DNA of 64,000 bases from Siphonodentalium dalli (GCA_032622095.1 CP136064.1:187406209-187470208), one strand, 5' to 3'; positions 1 through 10,726 are shown, counted from the first letter of the stretch. Numbers and translations: made by a program. Notes: a model not told the origin generated them from the sequence alone.

Positions 1-94
1 ATGTCACTCCGAACCCTATTTGACCAGTGTAACCTAAGGTGGACACCCCAAGCAAATACTTCTAGTCACGCATATGTATGATGCCGCAACTCAC

Positions 95-337
95 CATTAT
101 AATCCACCGTTCCGTTTCCATCCATATCCGCAGCCTTAATCAATTCATCCACCTCCTCGTCCGTCAGTCTATCTCCCATGTTCACCATCACGTGACGTAA
201 CTCCGCTGTACTGATGAATCCATTACCTTCTTTATCGAAAACTCTGAACGCATCCTTGATACTGTCTGTGCTATCTCCGATCTTCCCTCTGGCCACCATG
301 ACGTTAAGAAACTCTCCGAACCCGATTTTGCCATCAC
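95..337 (-). CDS. Calmodulin-like gene A, exon 4 (EF-hands 2 end, 3, 4)
   Basis: This exon encodes the C-terminal half of a calmodulin-like calcium sensor: the end of EF-hand 2 (DGKIGFGEF), EF-hand 3 with loop [12 protein letters not shown], and most of EF-hand 4 with loop start [11 protein letters not shown]. It is bounded by an acceptor (complement of 338-340 reads CAG) and a GTGAGT donor (complement of 89-94). The phase matches the exon at 4633-4776: the two join as AAC-G|GT-GAT, completing the EF-hand 2 loop [12 protein letters not shown]. All loop oxygen-donor positions and the residue-12 glutamates look usable for calcium. The final short exon with the stop codon must lie left of position 95, outside the window. 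Family membership is firm; the partner or specific role of this paralogue is unknown. Confidence 0.9.
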
Positions 338-748
338 CTGTAAATTGATGTCAATGGGAACTCATTGAATACTATTTCCATAGCATTCACTAAATAATGT
401 TCGTTATTGCTCAACAGTTTTCTGTCAATTGGGTCATATGTTTCATATCACAATATAACACACCATAACCGACATCACACTTTGTTGGCCAAGATGACTA
501 CATGCACATACTCCCAGGTGCCTGATAGCACTATATATCCTTTAATAAAACACACGCAAGCTACATTCGTTTCTTAAGAGATGTCCCGAACACAATCAAA
601 ACAGTTCAACTAGATCATACCGCAAATTGCATGTACCAATATGAAAATGATGACTGTGCTTGAGTGGAAAGGATTGAGGATTGTCTTCCCGGGGAACCAA
701 TGTCAAATGAGTTATAGAATCCAATGGGGAATTAACGCAGTGTCTTAA

Positions 749-1070
749 GGAGGCGCCCCATTCATTAATTTTCAAATAATCTCAAGTTTCATACTATTAA
801 TTCGAAGGAAATCATTATAGGCTATCACCAATGCATGCTATAGTACTATGACAACACTTGTTCACCCTCAGAAAATTTTAATTTTTATCTTGTTTAAACC
901 ACTTTTTTTTTTTTTTTTAAATAATCTGAACGTAGCTCTCATATTGTGAGGGTGAACATGTGTTGTTATAGTACTATAGCATACATTAATTAGAGAGGAT
1001 AATAATTTTCCCCTTCAAATTGGTAGTTTGAAATTGATATTTGTTTTTAATTCACGATTGGGGCTCCTCC
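749..1070. mobile_element. Hairpin MITE flanked by TTAA
   Basis: The two ends are inverted copies (GGAGGCGCCCCATTC at the left, GGGGCTCCTCC at the right) directly flanked by TTAA at 745-748 and 1071-1074. The inverted similarity extends inward for about 170 bp per side, with a particularly good stem around GCTATAGTACTATRACAACA and a T-rich loop at 903-918. TTAA duplications suggest mobilisation by a piggyBac- or Kolobok-type transposase. There is no coding capacity. It lies in the gene A intron between exons 3 and 4. Confidence 0.65.
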
Positions 1071-1081
1071 TTAATCACGTT

Positions 1082-2523
1082 GGTCATATAATACCCGCTG
1101 CGGGCAATTATTGGGTAAACCCCGTTGCGGGCACGAGTGAAGAGTACAGGTAGGTTTGTTTTGAGGGAAATTTTGTTTTTAATTGTTTTTCTTCGGACAC
1201 AACTCCGGCTCCACGAGGTGCATGGTGAACACAGCTTCAACCAACTGTTAACAGTTCGACGAATAAAGCTCCATAAAGTGACTAAAGGCTCGATGAAGTG
1301 TGAGAATAAGCTTCCATGTTTCGATTTTGTGTGTTTTCAGGTCCAAGATGAGTGCGTGGTAATAAATTTGGACAACGTTGTCAACGTTCCATTGATACAA
1401 ATAATTTAGGAAACTAAACCTACATTCACATTGGAATTTGCTGCATTTAAGTAGGAAAATATTGACAATTGCTTGAGACACTCCACGGTGTTTGAGTAAA
1501 CCCCATTGCGGGAATGCTTTTTGCCCGCGTCGGAGTTTTTACTCCTGTCCGCATTACGTTTTACTTTATCGATGTACGGTATGTTTGGAAAGATGTCTTT
1601 ATTCGAGTTACTGGATAGGGATTTGGTACTTTTAGTATCAAAACACGTCAAGGATAGAGTGTCCCATATATACTGCTCAAAGTTCTCGAGAAATGTCTGC
1701 AGTGAAAGTTTTGCTGCATGGAACAGGGGGGGGGGGCAATTTTTTCCGGGCACGTATGCCGGGGTGGGTGGGTGGTCGATGGGACCAACAAAGAATTTTT
1801 TCTGCAACTCAAAAACAAATTTTCCTGCAAGTTTTTTGACTGTTTTTGCAATGAGTTTGGCTTAAAACACCTTAGAATAAGAGATATAATGTAATTCTAA
1901 CTGCAGGCAGCTATCGTGTTGTATTTTGAAATCCAAGATGGCCGCTGGCAGCCATGTTTTTTGTTGGCAGATTGACCCCAAAATGACTCGTTCCTATTTA
2001 CATATCAATGTTAACATCCATGACAAATAATATGCACAGAAATTCATATACAGCTGTTTACCGTGAATTTCCTCCCGCAAATCTGTTTTAGTGTTAAAAG
2101 GGGGGTGGGTGTCCAAAATGGTCGGAAAAAACTACCGAAAATGGAAACAAAAATTATTTGGACGCGGGGGTGGGTGGGTCCCAACAGGGTCAAAAGGTAA
2201 AAATCAGCATACGTGCCTGAAAAGTTTTCAGACCCCACCCCCTGCATGGAACTTAAATTTACCCAGAGATTCCGAATGCGCTCGACTAAGATTGTGTTTT
2301 TTCTCGAGAACTGGTATCTGAATTTTCTCTAAACTCCTGTCACAGCATAAATAAGTATTGCTTGTCACATACGTCTTCCGTTGGTTAGTATAACTTCTAA
2401 ATCGACTACTTTTGACTAATTAGACTAGCCCTGGTATGGAAAAGTCTAACTTTTATTGCCCGATGTGCGGTTTACTGACGCCCGCACCGGGGTTTACTGC
2501 CCGCTGCGGGGATTATAGGATGA
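1082..2523. mobile_element. Possible non-autonomous DNA element with GC-rich terminal motifs
   Basis: The ends carry inverted copies of a motif like GTAAACCCCGTTGCGGGCA: at 1092-1130 on one side and at 2458-2515 inverted on the other, with a further copy near 1494-1530. Outer flanks (GTCATATAATACCC versus the complement of GGGATTATAGGATGAC) also match as an inverted repeat. The interior holds G-runs (1727-1735, 2100-2180) and no convincing ORF. No clear target duplication was found, so class and exact boundaries are uncertain. Confidence 0.4.
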
Positions 2524-2659
2524 CAAGCGTGTTAAAGTGAGGTAAAATAAAACTTAATATTACAGTACGCACCGAGCAACATTGTGCTGTAATTTTAGTC
2601 AGGAATCGCATAACCCTGTTCTTCATCATATACAACTCGATTGCATCTCAGAACCTTAT

Positions 2660-3240
2660 AAGATGACCCACCGGTATTTGGAACAATGGACCCCACCACC
2701 ATAAAGACATATATATAAGACTTATATATATATGTGACCCGCCATATCAAATCCAGTCGGAAGTCGGGATTTTTTTTTTTACCCAGTGCCAATGCATTCT
2801 CTTATATATGCGAGTCGACCATAGGTCGCCTCGCATGCAGATATAAGAGAATGCATTGGCCTAACAATTTTTTACAATTTTAATAATTTGTTCTTGTATA
2901 ACAATTTTATAATTTCACCCATACAGAGCCCCAGACAAACATGAGCAGACGACACTCTTCTGTGTGCTTCTATATATGTGTGGGGCTCCCTGCAGGGTAA
3001 TGGATGTTTTTTTTATTTTATGTCCTAAAAATTGTAAGAAACATTTATTTAAAAAACATGATAAAAAATTGTTAAGCCAATGCATTCTCTTATATATGCG
3101 AGGCGACCTATGGTCGACTCGCATATATAAGAGAATGCATTGGCACAGGGTAAAACAATCCCGACTTCCGACTGGATTTGATATGGAGGGTCACATATGT
3201 CTTTTGGGTGTCGGGGTCTACTGTGCCAAATACCTGAGGA
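2660..3240. mobile_element. Foldback element with double inner hairpins, copy 1
   Basis: Long imperfect inverted repeats pair about 2660-2790 with 3145-3240, sharing blocks such as CCATATCAAATCCAGTCGGA and AGTCGGGATT. Just inside each, at 2787-2864 and 3078-3145, sits a nearly perfect hairpin of its own whose arms read CCAATGCATTCTCTTATATA. The core is AT-rich. No coding capacity. The same inner hairpin pair occurs inside a different outer element at 4110-4582. Confidence 0.6.
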
Positions 3241-4066
3241 TGATCCATCTTAGTTGACATAAAAAACTGAAGCAGTTTTATAATGTTTTCGAATTTTGGT
3301 CAGGTGCTAAAAACTTTAAATAATCTCTCGTCTAAAGAGCATGTATGGGTTCCTTGTCCATGAACAGCCAATAGTAAAGAGCGTCCTAAACATTGACTGC
3401 AATAATTTTTGTTTGTAATTCCCCTGGCAATAAGCAGAAAATGTGTACAGGAATATTTTACTAAATTGCATGGAGTCAGATCGGATTTAATTCGGCAATG
3501 TTATTCTCTGTTATGTTCATTCGTCAACACTTATTCGAAATTCTCGTCAACTCTGATTTTTTTTCAATTTGCTTGGACAATCCTCATGTAGCATACTAGC
3601 CATGGTATGCACATATATGTCACAAAATATTATTAAAGGGACTAAATGCCTTCAAACGGGGTTCATGCGAAATAACATAAAAGTATGTAAAATAACTATA
3701 CATCATCAACAAATATATGAAAACTTTAACTTTGTTCTAATTTTCATTATTAATAAATTAAATAAAGTAATGAGATTTCGTATGGCAAAACCATTGATAT
3801 GTAAACATTACTATTACAGCGGAATTAACGAAACTTGACTGTAAACATTGGAAAAGGTCATAAAATATTCTGACTAAAATATTTGAACTTATTACATTAT
3901 TAGCGAAGTTTGCTGTCAAATCGCTATAACATTTTTGTTTACATAATATTCTAATTAGTTACTGGAGAACTCTTTCCCATTTCTCCATGTTCTTAGTGGA
4001 GATGTTCTTACAGATTGTTATATTTTTTGCACATTTACCCACTGCGAGTGCCTTGGGCCCCTTTAA

Positions 4067-4621
4067 CCCTTTAATGGTGGGAGCTGCGCTGGCGCAACAT
4101 TAAAGATCCTGTGCCAATGCATTCTCTTATATATGCGAGTCGACCATAGGTCGTCTCCCATATATAAGAGAATGCATTGGCCTAACATTTTTTATCATTT
4201 TGTTCTTACATTCTTTAATAATTTTTTTAATTTTTTCTTACATTCTTTAACAATTTTTATCATTTTTTATAATATTATCTTACATTCTATAACAATTCTT
4301 AACATGTTGTCATATATTCTTTAACAATTTTATCATTTTTATAATTTTTAAATTCTTTAAAGATTTTTATAATTTTTTCTTAATTTTTTAACAATAATTA
4401 TAATTTTTTATCATTATTTCTTACATTCTTTAACAATTTTTATTATTAGTTTAATTTTTTTTTCTTACATTATTTAGCAATTATAAAAAATAATGTAAAA
4501 TTTGTTAGGTCAATGCATTCTCTTATATATGCGAGGCGACCTATGGTCGACTCGCATATAGAAGAGAATGCATTGGCACAGGGTTTTCGCAAAAATTCAG
4601 GAAGATCCCGTCATTGAAGGG
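4067..4621. mobile_element. TTAA-flanked MITE with double inner hairpins, copy 2
   Basis: The element is flanked by TTAA at 4063-4066 and 4622-4625, and its ends are inverted (CCCTTTAATGGTGGGAGCT versus CCCTTCAATGACGGGATCT on the other strand), which is piggyBac-like. It contains, at 4110-4190 and 4509-4582, the same pair of self-complementary hairpins seen at 2787-3149. The interior between them (4190-4505) is simple AT-rich sequence with repeated TTTAACAATTTT-type words. It sits about 8 bp from the splice donor of gene A exon 3. Confidence 0.6.
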
Positions 4622-4632
4622 TTAATACATAC

Positions 4633-4776
4633 CGTTGAGATCCACCTTTTCAACCATCTCCTTCAGCTCCCTCTCCGTCGGATTATGTCCTAGTGTCCTG
4701 AGCACTGTGCCAATCTCCTTCGTCGTGATTTTACCGCTGCCATCCTTATCGAACACATTGAAAGCGTTCTTATACT
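4633..4776 (-). CDS. Calmodulin-like gene A, exon 3 (EF-hand 1)
   Basis: A 144-nt exon on the minus strand encoding [20 protein letters not shown] and onward, with a canonical EF-hand 1 loop [12 protein letters not shown] and the helix leading into EF-hand 2. It has a TTAACAG acceptor and a GTATGT donor. Its length and phases (starts with two bases of a codon, ends with one) are the same as the exon at 41693-41836 of gene B and as classical animal calmodulin genes. The donor lies only about 8 bp from the TTAA-flanked hairpin element ending at 4621. Confidence 0.9.
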
Positions 4777-5307
4777 CTGTTAACGAAAGGAAAAACATTC
4801 ATCGTACCAGTGTTCTGTACATGCGCTGTCCGCACATGGAAGTTTGAGACATATACTATTTATCAGGTCATTTGTAATCTACACGTGTGTTTCGATTGGC
4901 AGAAATTTGTAATTATCAACTGAGTGGCGTGGATTCTTCATCTCTGGTGAAAACATGGTTTACGGAAACCTCCAGGTTTAAACCGTCGTTAAACAGCTAA
5001 TTCCGTGGCTTAAATCCTAGACAGCGGTTCTAATGTCCACATTCGCATTTCACGATAATAAATAAATTATCAATCAAAACATATGTGTTTCGCCTCAGCA
5101 TAGCAAACACAATCGGCGTTGGCACCGGCCCCTTCATCATTCTTATTTCATCCTTCCTCAATAATCTGTTACAATCTTCCATCAATCATCTTTCCCATTC
5201 ACCACATGCAGCTGTAAATACGTTACTTATTGTGCCACTTTGTTAAACTAATTGTTTAGTACAAATGTATACCGGAGAGGGGCTCATTAAGTTTTGTAAC
5301 ATGTGAG

Positions 5308-6362
5308 TAGAGCTCACGGTATCCACCTTTGCAATACCGACTACGGTATTGATATCAATACCGCGGTATGACTAAAAACCGTCAAGAATAATGTCCAAAC
5401 ATTTTGCTAGTTAAGATCCTTCGGAACATGCCGTACACAATTCAATATTCACGTATGAATGCAGTGTTACGCGGACACGCGAAAAGAGGATAACGTAATG
5501 CATGTCGCTTGTGATCTTAACAATGTGTGGAGTACTACTGACGTCGCTTATGCAAAATTCAAAAACAAACAAGTAATTAGTTCACAATTTTGATTTCACA
5601 ACAAAGCACAATACTGAACAGTAAATTACATATTTGCCGCGAGAAAGGACAACATGTTAACCTTTTCTGGTTTCAGGAACGCTTCGGTGCAACAACTTGT
5701 CCAAATTTACTATAAACAAGCGCTCAGAAGGCACACTTGTGGCACATATACAAAGCTATTTCCGTGCGAATTCGGCTAATGTCGGACACGATTTGCAGTT
5801 TATTTTCCACCATGGGGGGATTTAAGTCCAGATTATACTAAAAAGGTCCCCAAGCAATAGTATTTATCCGTGGTGTCTCGATAGTGGATAAACATTAGCA
5901 CGAAAACAAGTGTGAGAGTATAGTTTACATTTCGTAATTGTATGGATGGCGACCTAGTCTAATTATCGCTTTGTGTACACTAATTTGAAGTGCACATGAG
6001 ACGACTATAAACACACCCATCAGCCTACAACGTGTTGGCACTTTCCTTGTGATATCTGATTTTCGCACTTTCTGCAGTTACGCTCTGGGCGATGGCTCGT
6101 TATCGTCACGTCTTGCTGATTCTCGTTTCATCTCGCTGGTTCTCGTTTCGTCTCGCTAGTTCTCAGTTTTGTTCATAACGTACAGGCACGCTTTAGTGCC
6201 TCAGAATATGTATTTTATCGACATTTGCTGTCGTAAAACCGACTAAAAAAGAAAATATAGTGTGCAGCGGTATACCGACTATTCAATAAATACAATACCG
6301 ACTACACGGTATTAAAAACAAAACCTCGGTATGACTAAATACCGAAAAACCGTGAAGCCCTA
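5308..6362. mobile_element. Non-autonomous hAT-type element
   Basis: Ends are inverted repeats TAGAGCTCACGGT (left) and TAGGGCTTCACGGT (right, minus strand), differing by one base and one gap. They are flanked by an exact 8-bp duplication, CATGTGAG, at 5300-5307 and 6363-6370. An 8-bp duplication with TAGGGC-type ends is the hAT superfamily signature. Sub-terminal repeats of CGGTAT/ATACCG cluster near both ends. There is no transposase ORF. It landed exactly on the junction between host DNA and the left end of the palindromic element that begins at 6369. Confidence 0.8.
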
Positions 6363-6922
6363 CATGTGAGTAGTATGAGCCACTTGTTGACGTCAATCGT
6401 AAAATTTGGCATAAGTGTATTTTGAGTAAGTTAGTACTATAGTACTATATATTTGAGAATGGTTGATAAAATTGGGCGTAAGTATATTTACGATATTTGA
6501 GGTTCACATTGCTTTGTTGCCGTGTACAAATAAAACCAATTCATAGAACAGTATGTGCGTATATTGTTGTTTTGTAATCTCGGCCGACTAAATAATCTCA
6601 GCTTAAGACGGCTTATGTGTTTAAAGGTTCAGACAGGCATACATCTTACTGAAAATAATGTCGGCCGACTATTAAATGGCGGACACATCAACTAAATAAT
6701 CTCAGCTGTTTATCGCGTTAATGCTAATACGTCACAGAATCTTATCACACGTACATATTAGCAGCTTATCGAACTATGCATACATACGCTCAAATAATAT
6801 GTACAAGTGGGTATACATGCAATACTTGAAGTTACTTTGATGTTATTGTTATTTTGAACAAACTGAAAGCATGATGATGCAAGAAATTTTCAATTTGTTA
6901 TGCTTATCGCTGTACCAATTGA

Positions 6923-7120
6923 TTGTTTGTAATCAACGACAAAATGACCAACACACCGATAATGATTCATACCATGCTGATGATAAACACTGGAATGTAT
7001 GCATTCATACTGATGGTGACAATGGCCAAGATTACAGCGACTCGGACCAGTCCATCAGACGCCGTCCCGTCTATTGCATCATATAATTGTCTCCACAATG
7101 TTTTACCTGAAATAATTTGA
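6923..7120 (+). CDS. Small ORF of the palindromic element, left arm (65 aa)
   Basis: A 65-codon ORF with a Met-rich hydrophobic middle (MIHTMLMINTGMYAFILMVTMA, residues about 14-36, possibly membrane-spanning), followed by an AATAAA signal at 7142-7147. A second overlapping frame (6871-7086, 71 codons) is also open. Both frames are intact in the mirror copy, with two or three substitutions each, so conservation does not tell which is translated. No family recognised. It may encode a small element protein or be part of a transcribed but non-coding terminal region. Confidence 0.35.
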   Translation: MFVINDKMTNTPIMIHTMLMINTGMYAFILMVTMAKITATRTSPSDAVPSIASYNCLHNVLPEII

Positions 7121-7437
7121 CGTCATTGCTCTTACATAAATAATAAAGAGTGTTTATTCTTTACTTCTCTATCACGATGAAGTTATTGAGCATCGTGTAT
7201 CGCTATTTCACCAGAGGTCACACGTTAGACCGTGTACACGTATATACATATGTAACATCAGACTAAACAAAGCTGATATGTTTCGATTATTCGCGATTGT
7301 GACTGTAAATAGGTCTATCGAGTATATGGCATATAGCGCCACTTACCCACACCTATTCATGCGCGTACACAATGTGTACGCGTCGGAGCACAAGACATCC
7401 AAATAATGAGTATTAGCTCGTAGTAAAGCAACGCTCT

Positions 7438-7536
7438 TTATTCATCTTTCAGCATAAATGGCATCCGTGTATTATCGAGAATTATTGGAAAACATAGTAA
7501 TGCGATAGCGAACATCAAACGAGTCTGCGCACGCAT
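7438..7536 (-). CDS. 32-residue micro-ORF, left arm, convergent to the 65-aa ORF
   Basis: A minus-strand ORF of 32 codons (starts MRAQTRLMFAIALLCF) with a hydrophobic N-terminal half resembling a signal or membrane segment. Its stop codon overlaps an AATAAA signal (complement of 7436-7441), a compact layout common in small DNA viruses. An identical ORF occurs in the right arm. Short length makes chance possible. Confidence 0.3.
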   Translation of the reverse strand: MRAQTRLMFAIALLCFPIILDNTRMPFMLKDE

Positions 7537-7842
7537 ATCTGTCAAAAAATACAATAGCAGTCATTGGTCAATTTATCCACGGTGTCAGCTCAGTACACAA
7601 TCGGCACGAAGCCGGAGGTCAACTCAGTACACAATCGATTTCATCATGTCACCAGGTTACACATATCTATATAATAGAGTGTTCATATTGAAATCACTCA
7701 TAATTGCATTGACATTTGGATAGGTAGGTTGTATTGTAGCCAATGTGATAAATTTGTATCCAGTACAAACAACACGAAGAGACGTTGTGAACGACAGCCT
7801 GAACTAGTTAACTAGTCCACCACGTTTCCCTTGTTTCTGTTC

Positions 7843-7850
7843 TATATAAA
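7843..7850 (+). promoter_or_regulatory. TATA box of the left-arm ATPase gene
   Basis: TATATAAA lies 46 bp upstream of the ATPase start codon at 7897, a plausible core promoter with a very short leader. The corresponding 17-nt stretch is missing in the right arm (between GTTTCTGT and GCATAG on the minus strand near 12570), so only the left copy keeps it. Confidence 0.5.
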
Positions 7851-7896
7851 TATAGGTGCATAGAAGAACGCTCGATTTCACTGATTATATAGGAAA

Positions 7897-9684
7897 ATGA
7901 AGTATCAATGTGAAGAGAGCTTAAGTGTCTATGCTTGGCAAGATAGTTTGAAGCGTCATATCAAAGTTAAACACACGCCTTCAGAACAACAACAACAACA
8001 GCAACAGTATCATCAGCAACAACAACAACAACAACAACACCACCAGCAACAACAACAACAGTATCATCAGCCACAACAACAACAACAACACCAACAACAA
8101 CAACAACAACAACAGTATCATCAGCCACAACAACAACAACACCAACACCAACAACAACAGTATCATCAGCCACAACAACAACAACACCACCAACAACAAC
8201 AACAACACCAACAACAACAACAACAGCCACCAAGCGACATAACATCCTGCTTTGATGATCCAATGGCCAAAATCCAGGAAGATTTTATTTTCAAGCATCC
8301 ATTCACGGCATGTGTAAGTGGACCAACATCTAGTGGGAAGACGTACTTCGTGAAAACCTTGCTACAAAAGTCTGCCTCAAAAATATCACCCGCACCTGAC
8401 AGAATAATATGGTTTTATAAATATTGGCAGCCCCTATATGACGAAATAAAGTATACCGTCACCCCTCATGTCAACTTTATACGAGGAATACCATCAAACT
8501 TGGATTCTCTTATCAACCCCCGGTATAAAAATCTAGTTATACTCGATGACTTGATGCAAACTTCATCAAAAGACCAGAGAGTTAATGATTTGCATTCCAA
8601 AGTAAGTCACCATTTGAACTTATCTTTGATAAGTTTGAACCAGAATTTCTACTACAACAAAGATCCAACGCAACGACGAAATTGTCAATATTTGGTATTG
8701 TTCAATAACCCAATCGACAAGGGAATAATTTCAACATTATCAAGACAGATGTATCCTGAATGTCCTCAGCGTATGGTTCGAGAGTTTTCGGAAGCGACGA
8801 GTGAACCGTACGGTTACCTACTGGTGGATTTAAAAGCCGCAACACCGGACACATTACGTCTGCGACAGAATGTACTAAAAGAGGACACGAACCAACATAT
8901 GGGTGAATGGAATGGCATGAAATACGACGACAGAGAACACCCAGATGAACAGAATGGGATGAAAAAACATACAAAAGACACTGAGAACCAGGGTCAACAG
9001 AATGCGATGAAATACGATGACAGAGAACTCCCTGGTCAAGGCATAGCATATAATTATATTGTGCCCCAGGGTCAACATAATGGCTATACTAAGGACATAA
9101 GGCCACCTGGTGAGCTCGATGAAATTAATAAGAAGAACCGTCAAAACGTAGACATTCGAGAAGACATGTCGTACCCTTGTAATGACTGCGGGCTTTTGTT
9201 CGAAGATCATTATGATGTTCAGAGATACGTAAAAAACTGGTGTAAAGAAAATAAGTTAAAACGAAAATTAACTGTGGACACGGATGATAGTCAGAATACG
9301 AAAATTAAATTGAATGAAGATGAATACTTCAAAAGTTTGTGTGATGAGAGTAGAGATAAAACACATGAGGAATGGAGTGATAAAGTGGAAACGTATAAGG
9401 CAAATGGCTCGACAGAAACAGAAGCAAAAGAACAAGCTGACAAGGGCCTTAAAAGTGAACACATGAGGCAATTTATGAATGGTTATGCTTGGACAATAGT
9501 AGCGTATCTGCATCTGCGCAATGGGACTCTGCACAACAGAAAAGTCGAAAAATATTTGAATAATGGTTATGAAGATCGTGATGCAGTGAAAATGTCAATA
9601 TTAAAGTACAAACCGATGCTAGAAAAATTCATGGACGAAACAAATGACACTTCTGACGAAAGTGATGACAATTCGGAGGATTAA
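7897..9684 (+). CDS. Zinc finger / packaging-type ATPase fusion, left arm (595 aa)
   Basis: Layout: N-terminal C2H2 finger (C5, H21, H26, but Ser at residue 8 where the right arm has Cys), a Gln/His/Tyr/Pro low-complexity tract (about 31-112), an ATPase domain (about 120-335), a charged linker with degenerate repeats (MKYDDRE), a second finger-like motif (C428, C431, C449 with Tyr444 in the His position), and an acidic tail. The ATPase has Walker A GPTSSGKT (142-149), Walker B LVILDDLM (about 213-220), the motif SLISLNQNFYY and the block LFNNPID, as in A32/FtsK-HerA DNA-packaging ATPases of Polintons and adintoviruses, which pump genomes into capsids. AATAAA follows at 9690. GSHH, seen in the right copy, is VSHH here. 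Relative to the right copy it lacks three codons. The gene is intact, with a TATA box; whether it is expressed is unknown. Confidence 0.8.
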   Translation: MKYQCEESLSVYAWQDSLKRHIKVKHTPSEQQQQQQQYHQQQQQQQQHHQQQQQQYHQPQQQQQHQQQQQQQQYHQPQQQQHQHQQQQYHQPQQQQHHQQQQQHQQQQQQPPSDITSCFDDPMAKIQEDFIFKHPFTACVSGPTSSGKTYFVKTLLQKSASKISPAPDRIIWFYKYWQPLYDEIKYTVTPHVNFIRGIPSNLDSLINPRYKNLVILDDLMQTSSKDQRVNDLHSKVSHHLNLSLISLNQNFYYNKDPTQRRNCQYLVLFNNPIDKGIISTLSRQMYPECPQRMVREFSEATSEPYGYLLVDLKAATPDTLRLRQNVLKEDTNQHMGEWNGMKYDDREHPDEQNGMKKHTKDTENQGQQNAMKYDDRELPGQGIAYNYIVPQGQHNGYTKDIRPPGELDEINKKNRQNVDIREDMSYPCNDCGLLFEDHYDVQRYVKNWCKENKLKRKLTVDTDDSQNTKIKLNEDEYFKSLCDESRDKTHEEWSDKVETYKANGSTETEAKEQADKGLKSEHMRQFMNGYAWTIVAYLHLRNGTLHNRKVEKYLNNGYEDRDAVKMSILKYKPMLEKFMDETNDTSDESDDNSED

Positions 9685-9689
9685 ATTTC

Positions 9690-9695
9690 AATAAA
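9690..9695 (+). terminator. Polyadenylation signal of left-arm ATPase gene
   Basis: AATAAA begins 6 nt after the stop codon of the ATPase gene, and the mirror copy has the same at 10727-10732. The near overlap of stop and signal is typical of compact viral or transposon genes. Confidence 0.6.
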
Positions 9696-10102
9696 CTTCA
9701 TCAACATGATATTCTCGTTTTCGTTATATATCTATAAGCGGGGAGAGAGTGAGTGGATTATTGGGAATTGTAGAGTGAGAAACGATACGTAATTATAAAA
9801 GGCGCATTAAGAGCCCGAAAATTTAAACTTTAAATATTGTTCGTGTCATTTTAACTTTCAACCACTGCGCTTGTATTGTTAACATTCATTCATAATGAGT
9901 GTCTTGTGTCCCTTTAGAGTGTCTTGTGTTCCTTAAATATTCAAACACCAATATTGCATCACGTCCGTTGTTTCGTGTCACTTTAACTCCTTGAGTGTAT
10001 TGCCCCTTCTAATTTTCATTAAATTACAATAAACCAAGGGCTAAGGTGTAACAGGTTTATGGTCAAATAACCCAGAGTGACTTAATTCACAATGAAGTAG
10101 AC

Positions 10103-10130
10103 TCCACTGTAGATGCGAGATGTAGTGTTT
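10103..10130. other. Loop at the centre of the 7.66-kb palindrome
   Basis: The last paired bases on the left (AATTCACAATGAAGTAGAC, ending 10102) match the complement of the first on the right (GTCCACTTCATTG, from 10131), leaving 28 unpaired nucleotides. This is the turning point of the whole element. A loop this short suggests the palindrome arose by template switching or hairpin end joining rather than by two separate insertions. Confidence 0.75.
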
Positions 10131-10222
10131 GTCCACTTCATTGTGAATTAAGTCACTCTGGGATATTTGACCATAAACCTGTTACACCTTAGCCCTTGGT
10201 TTATTGTAATTTAATGAAAATT

Positions 10223-10411
10223 TTACACATCGTGATTGCTTTGAAAAATAGTACAACTTCCTGTTGGTAATACACGAATGAAGAGTGTTTCATTCATACG
10301 AAATTACTACACGAATGAACTGAAATTTATATTTCACATCTTCCCAACAACAGATACAGACATAGTCATAGTGTTATACTGTCTTGCATGTACCCATGCT
10401 ATGACATCATT
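10223..10411. other. 189-bp segment present only in the right arm
   Basis: The left arm reads straight through at the matching place (near 10009-10010, CCCCTTCTAATTTTCATTAA), while the right arm has 189 extra bases bounded by TT on both sides. No terminal inverted repeat is visible in it, so a microhomology deletion from the left arm is more likely than an insertion on the right. It accounts for most of the offset between the loop (10116) and the element midpoint (10198). Confidence 0.7.
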
Positions 10412-10726
10412 AGAAGGGGCAATACACTCAAGGAGTTAAAGTGACACGAAACAAGGGACGTGATGCAATATTGGTGTTTGAATATTAAAGGAACACAAGA
10501 CACTCTAAAGGGACACAAGACACTCATTATGAATGAATGTTAACAATACAAGCGCAGTGGTTGAAAGTTAAAATGACACGAACAATATTTAAAGTTCAAA
10601 TTTTCGGGCTCTTAATGCGCCTTTTATAATTACGTATCGTTTCTCACTCTACAATTCCCAATAATCCACTCACTCTCTCCCCGCTTATAGATATATAACG
10701 AAAACGAGAATATCATGTTGATGAAG

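Noticed and set aside
7967-8298. Minus-strand ORFs rich in Val or Leu opposite the Gln tract (also 12133-12458 plus strand)
   Set aside because: They are antisense readings of CAA/CAG/CAC repeats, without independent signals.
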